Shown here piece after piece: positions 23,686 through 24,830 of a DNA stretch of 24,830 bases. Made by a program: the position numbers and the translations under genes. The notes beneath the pieces are model-generated. The model was not told where the DNA came from. It worked only from the letters and a program-made list of their open reading frames with translations, and ran no database searches. Source of the DNA: Boseongicola sp. SB0675_bin_26 (GTDB lineage Bacteria; Pseudomonadota; Alphaproteobacteria; Rhodobacterales; Rhodobacteraceae). Each line of letters opens with the position of its first letter. Position 1 is the stretch's first letter. The DNA is taken from the NCBI GenBank assembly GCA_009843725.1, contig VYCX01000393.1:1-24830 (forward strand). The letters run 5' to 3'.

Positions 23686-24720
23686 CTACCTCGTCAAGTC
23701 CGTGATCACGGCCGTGCCCGGCGGAGTTGGCCCGCTCATCGCCCTGAGTTCCGCGCTGGCATCGGACAGCGCAATTTCCCGCGCAAGCATCGGGGCGATG
23801 TTCACTTCACCGCGCTCAATCATCCCAAGCAGTGACGGGTATTTCCAAGCCGGCATGCCGCGGGTGCCAAAAAACGAAAGCTGCTTGGTGTAAATCGCCC
23901 GCATGTTGACCTGCAGCATCCCGCTACCCGAAGGCATGCCGACATGCACATGCCGGCCAAGGGTTGCAAGACATTCGACTGAGGCGTTGGTGGTTGCCTC
24001 GATCCCCAAGGCCTCGACCGAGACCTGCGCTCCGCCTCCAGTGATCTCGCGGATCGCCTCGGCAGCGTCGGACTCAGAAGCATTTACGGCGGCATCCGCC
24101 CCGTGCTGCCTTGCGTGCGCCAACTTCTCTTCGACTACATCAACGACAACCACTTGCGCGCCCATCATCTTTGCCAGGAGCAGAGTGGCCAAGCCGATGC
24201 CGCCAGTGCCGTGAACCGCAACCCATTCGCCAGCCTTCACATTGGCGCGGTCCGTCAAGGCGTGCCATGCAGTCGTAACTCGGCATCCCAGGCCCGCCGC
24301 GAGAGCAGGCGACATCGTTTCAGGCAGATGAACGAGATTGTGATCAAATGGGGTGGCTACGTATTCGGCGTAGGCCCCCGGCCAGCCAAAACCCGGAACA
24401 ATCTGGTGCTCGCAGGTGTTGGACACGCCCGTCTGACAAGCCGGACACCTGCCGCAGCCCAGAATGAACGGGGCGATGAGACGGTCTCCAATCCTGTGCT
24501 TTGCTTGCGAGCCCGCCTCGACCACTGTGCCGCAATACTCATGGCCCAGAATCGAGCCATTCTCAATCCGAGGATGCTTGCCCACCCAACCGTGATAGTC
24601 GGAGCGACAGACACCGCAGGCTGCCACCTCCAAGACCACGCCGTCATCCGGGCATGCCGGATCCGACACCGTCTCGATCGAGAGGTCTTCGTTGAAATTT
24701 CTGACCACTGCGGCACGCAT
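23686..24720 (-). CDS. Zinc-dependent alcohol dehydrogenase
   Basis: A medium-chain NAD(P)-dependent zinc dehydrogenase, 344 residues. Catalytic zinc ligands are C38 (CGVCRSD) and H60-E61 (GHEYCG), with the third Cys in LGCRVTTAWHAL. The structural zinc is held by C89, C92, C95 and C103. The nucleotide site is GTGGIGLATLLL, and the following VVVDVVEEKLAHAR strand ends in an Asp, which favours NAD. It is the intact relative of the frameshifted copy at 5404-6442 and shares its start (MRAAV) and its C-terminus pattern. It lies upstream of the SDH-like operon on the same strand with a 222-base gap. It could oxidise a hydroxy acid or alcohol of the same pathway; the substrate is not readable from sequence. 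Its Shine-Dalgarno is poor; see the small overlapping ORF upstream. Confidence 0.93.
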   Translation of the reverse strand: MRAAVVRNFNEDLSIETVSDPACPDDGVVLEVAACGVCRSDYHGWVGKHPRIENGSILGHEYCGTVVEAGSQAKHRIGDRLIAPFILGCGRCPACQTGVSNTCEHQIVPGFGWPGAYAEYVATPFDHNLVHLPETMSPALAAGLGCRVTTAWHALTDRANVKAGEWVAVHGTGGIGLATLLLAKMMGAQVVVVDVVEEKLAHARQHGADAAVNASESDAAEAIREITGGGAQVSVEALGIEATTNASVECLATLGRHVHVGMPSGSGMLQVNMRAIYTKQLSFFGTRGMPAWKYPSLLGMIERGEVNIAPMLAREIALSDASAELRAMSGPTPPGTAVITDLTR

Positions 24721-24814
24721 TGCAGCACCATTGTTTCAAAATTGGTCCTGAGACGCAATCTGCTCGCACCAGCCAGCGGCCACATTCGCCCATGTTGTTC
24801 AAGCCGAAATTCAT
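24644..24814 (-). CDS. Small ORF with good SD overlapping the dehydrogenase start
   Basis: AAGGAG (reverse of 24822-24827) lies 7 bases before an ATG at 24814, which opens 56 codons (MNFGLNNMGECGRWLVRADC...). The frame runs 77 bases into the dehydrogenase gene in another frame and ends at TGA 24644-24646. The first residues could be the start of an unrelated gene cut short here, or the ORF may only deliver ribosomes near the poorly marked dehydrogenase start. No family is recognised. Confidence 0.25.
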   Translation of the reverse strand: MNFGLNNMGECGRWLVRADCVSGPILKQWCCNACRSGQKFQRRPLDRDGVGSGMPG

Positions 24815-24830
24815 CAGAAAACTCCTTGAA

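Overview
The window looks like a GC-rich alphaproteobacterial chromosome, probably Rhodobacterales or a relative. The evidence is a DUF1476 protein (zeta inhibitor of the F1-ATPase, a family known essentially from Alphaproteobacteria) beside purC, a purC/purS/purQ neighbourhood, an RNase E whose S1 domain is split by a long charged insert and which ends in a GWW peptide, and a TRAP transporter with a periplasmic binding protein. No tRNA, rRNA or CRISPR array was seen.

Left part (1-7200), mostly housekeeping: the 3' end of an unidentified gene, a strong hairpin, a decayed IS5-type transposase, mmsA (minus strand) divergent from a CBS-domain protein, coaD with a TTG start, the DUF1476 protein, then purC, purS and purQ. 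A zinc alcohol dehydrogenase gene lies between purS and purQ. It carries a one-base frameshift in a G5 run. A 17-codon ORF with a very good Shine-Dalgarno overlaps the start of purQ.

Middle (7210-14180): a DctB-type sensor kinase and a DctD/NtrC-type response regulator. The regulator lacks the sigma54-contacting GAFTGA loop and has an inverted Walker B acidic pair. A 564-base gap with hairpins follows, then rne. Downstream, on the minus strand, is a frameshift-ridden remnant of a succinate-semialdehyde dehydrogenase, placed as if it had been the last gene of the TRAP operon.

Right part (14183-24830), catabolic and accessory: a TRAP operon (dctP, intrinsic terminator/attenuator, dctQ, dctM) divergent from a LysR-type regulator, then an opposing block of overlapping genes. 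In transcription order these are a zinc alcohol dehydrogenase (about 60 % identical by eye to the frameshifted copy in the pur cluster), an SDH/FRD-type iron-sulfur subunit, two short heme-b membrane anchors, an SDH/FRD-type flavoprotein without the usual FAD-linking histidine, and the alpha and beta subunits of a class I fumarase/tartrate dehydratase. A near-identical palindrome, AAGC-WW-TGCTT, occurs twice in the lysR-dctP gap and once (one base different) upstream of the SDH-like operon. This suggests that one LysR protein controls uptake and catabolism together. I infer a dedicated pathway of dicarboxylate uptake, membrane-linked desaturation, hydration of the double bond and possibly oxidation of the hydroxy acid. 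It would parallel succinate-fumarate-malate-oxaloacetate, but probably on a different or substituted dicarboxylate.
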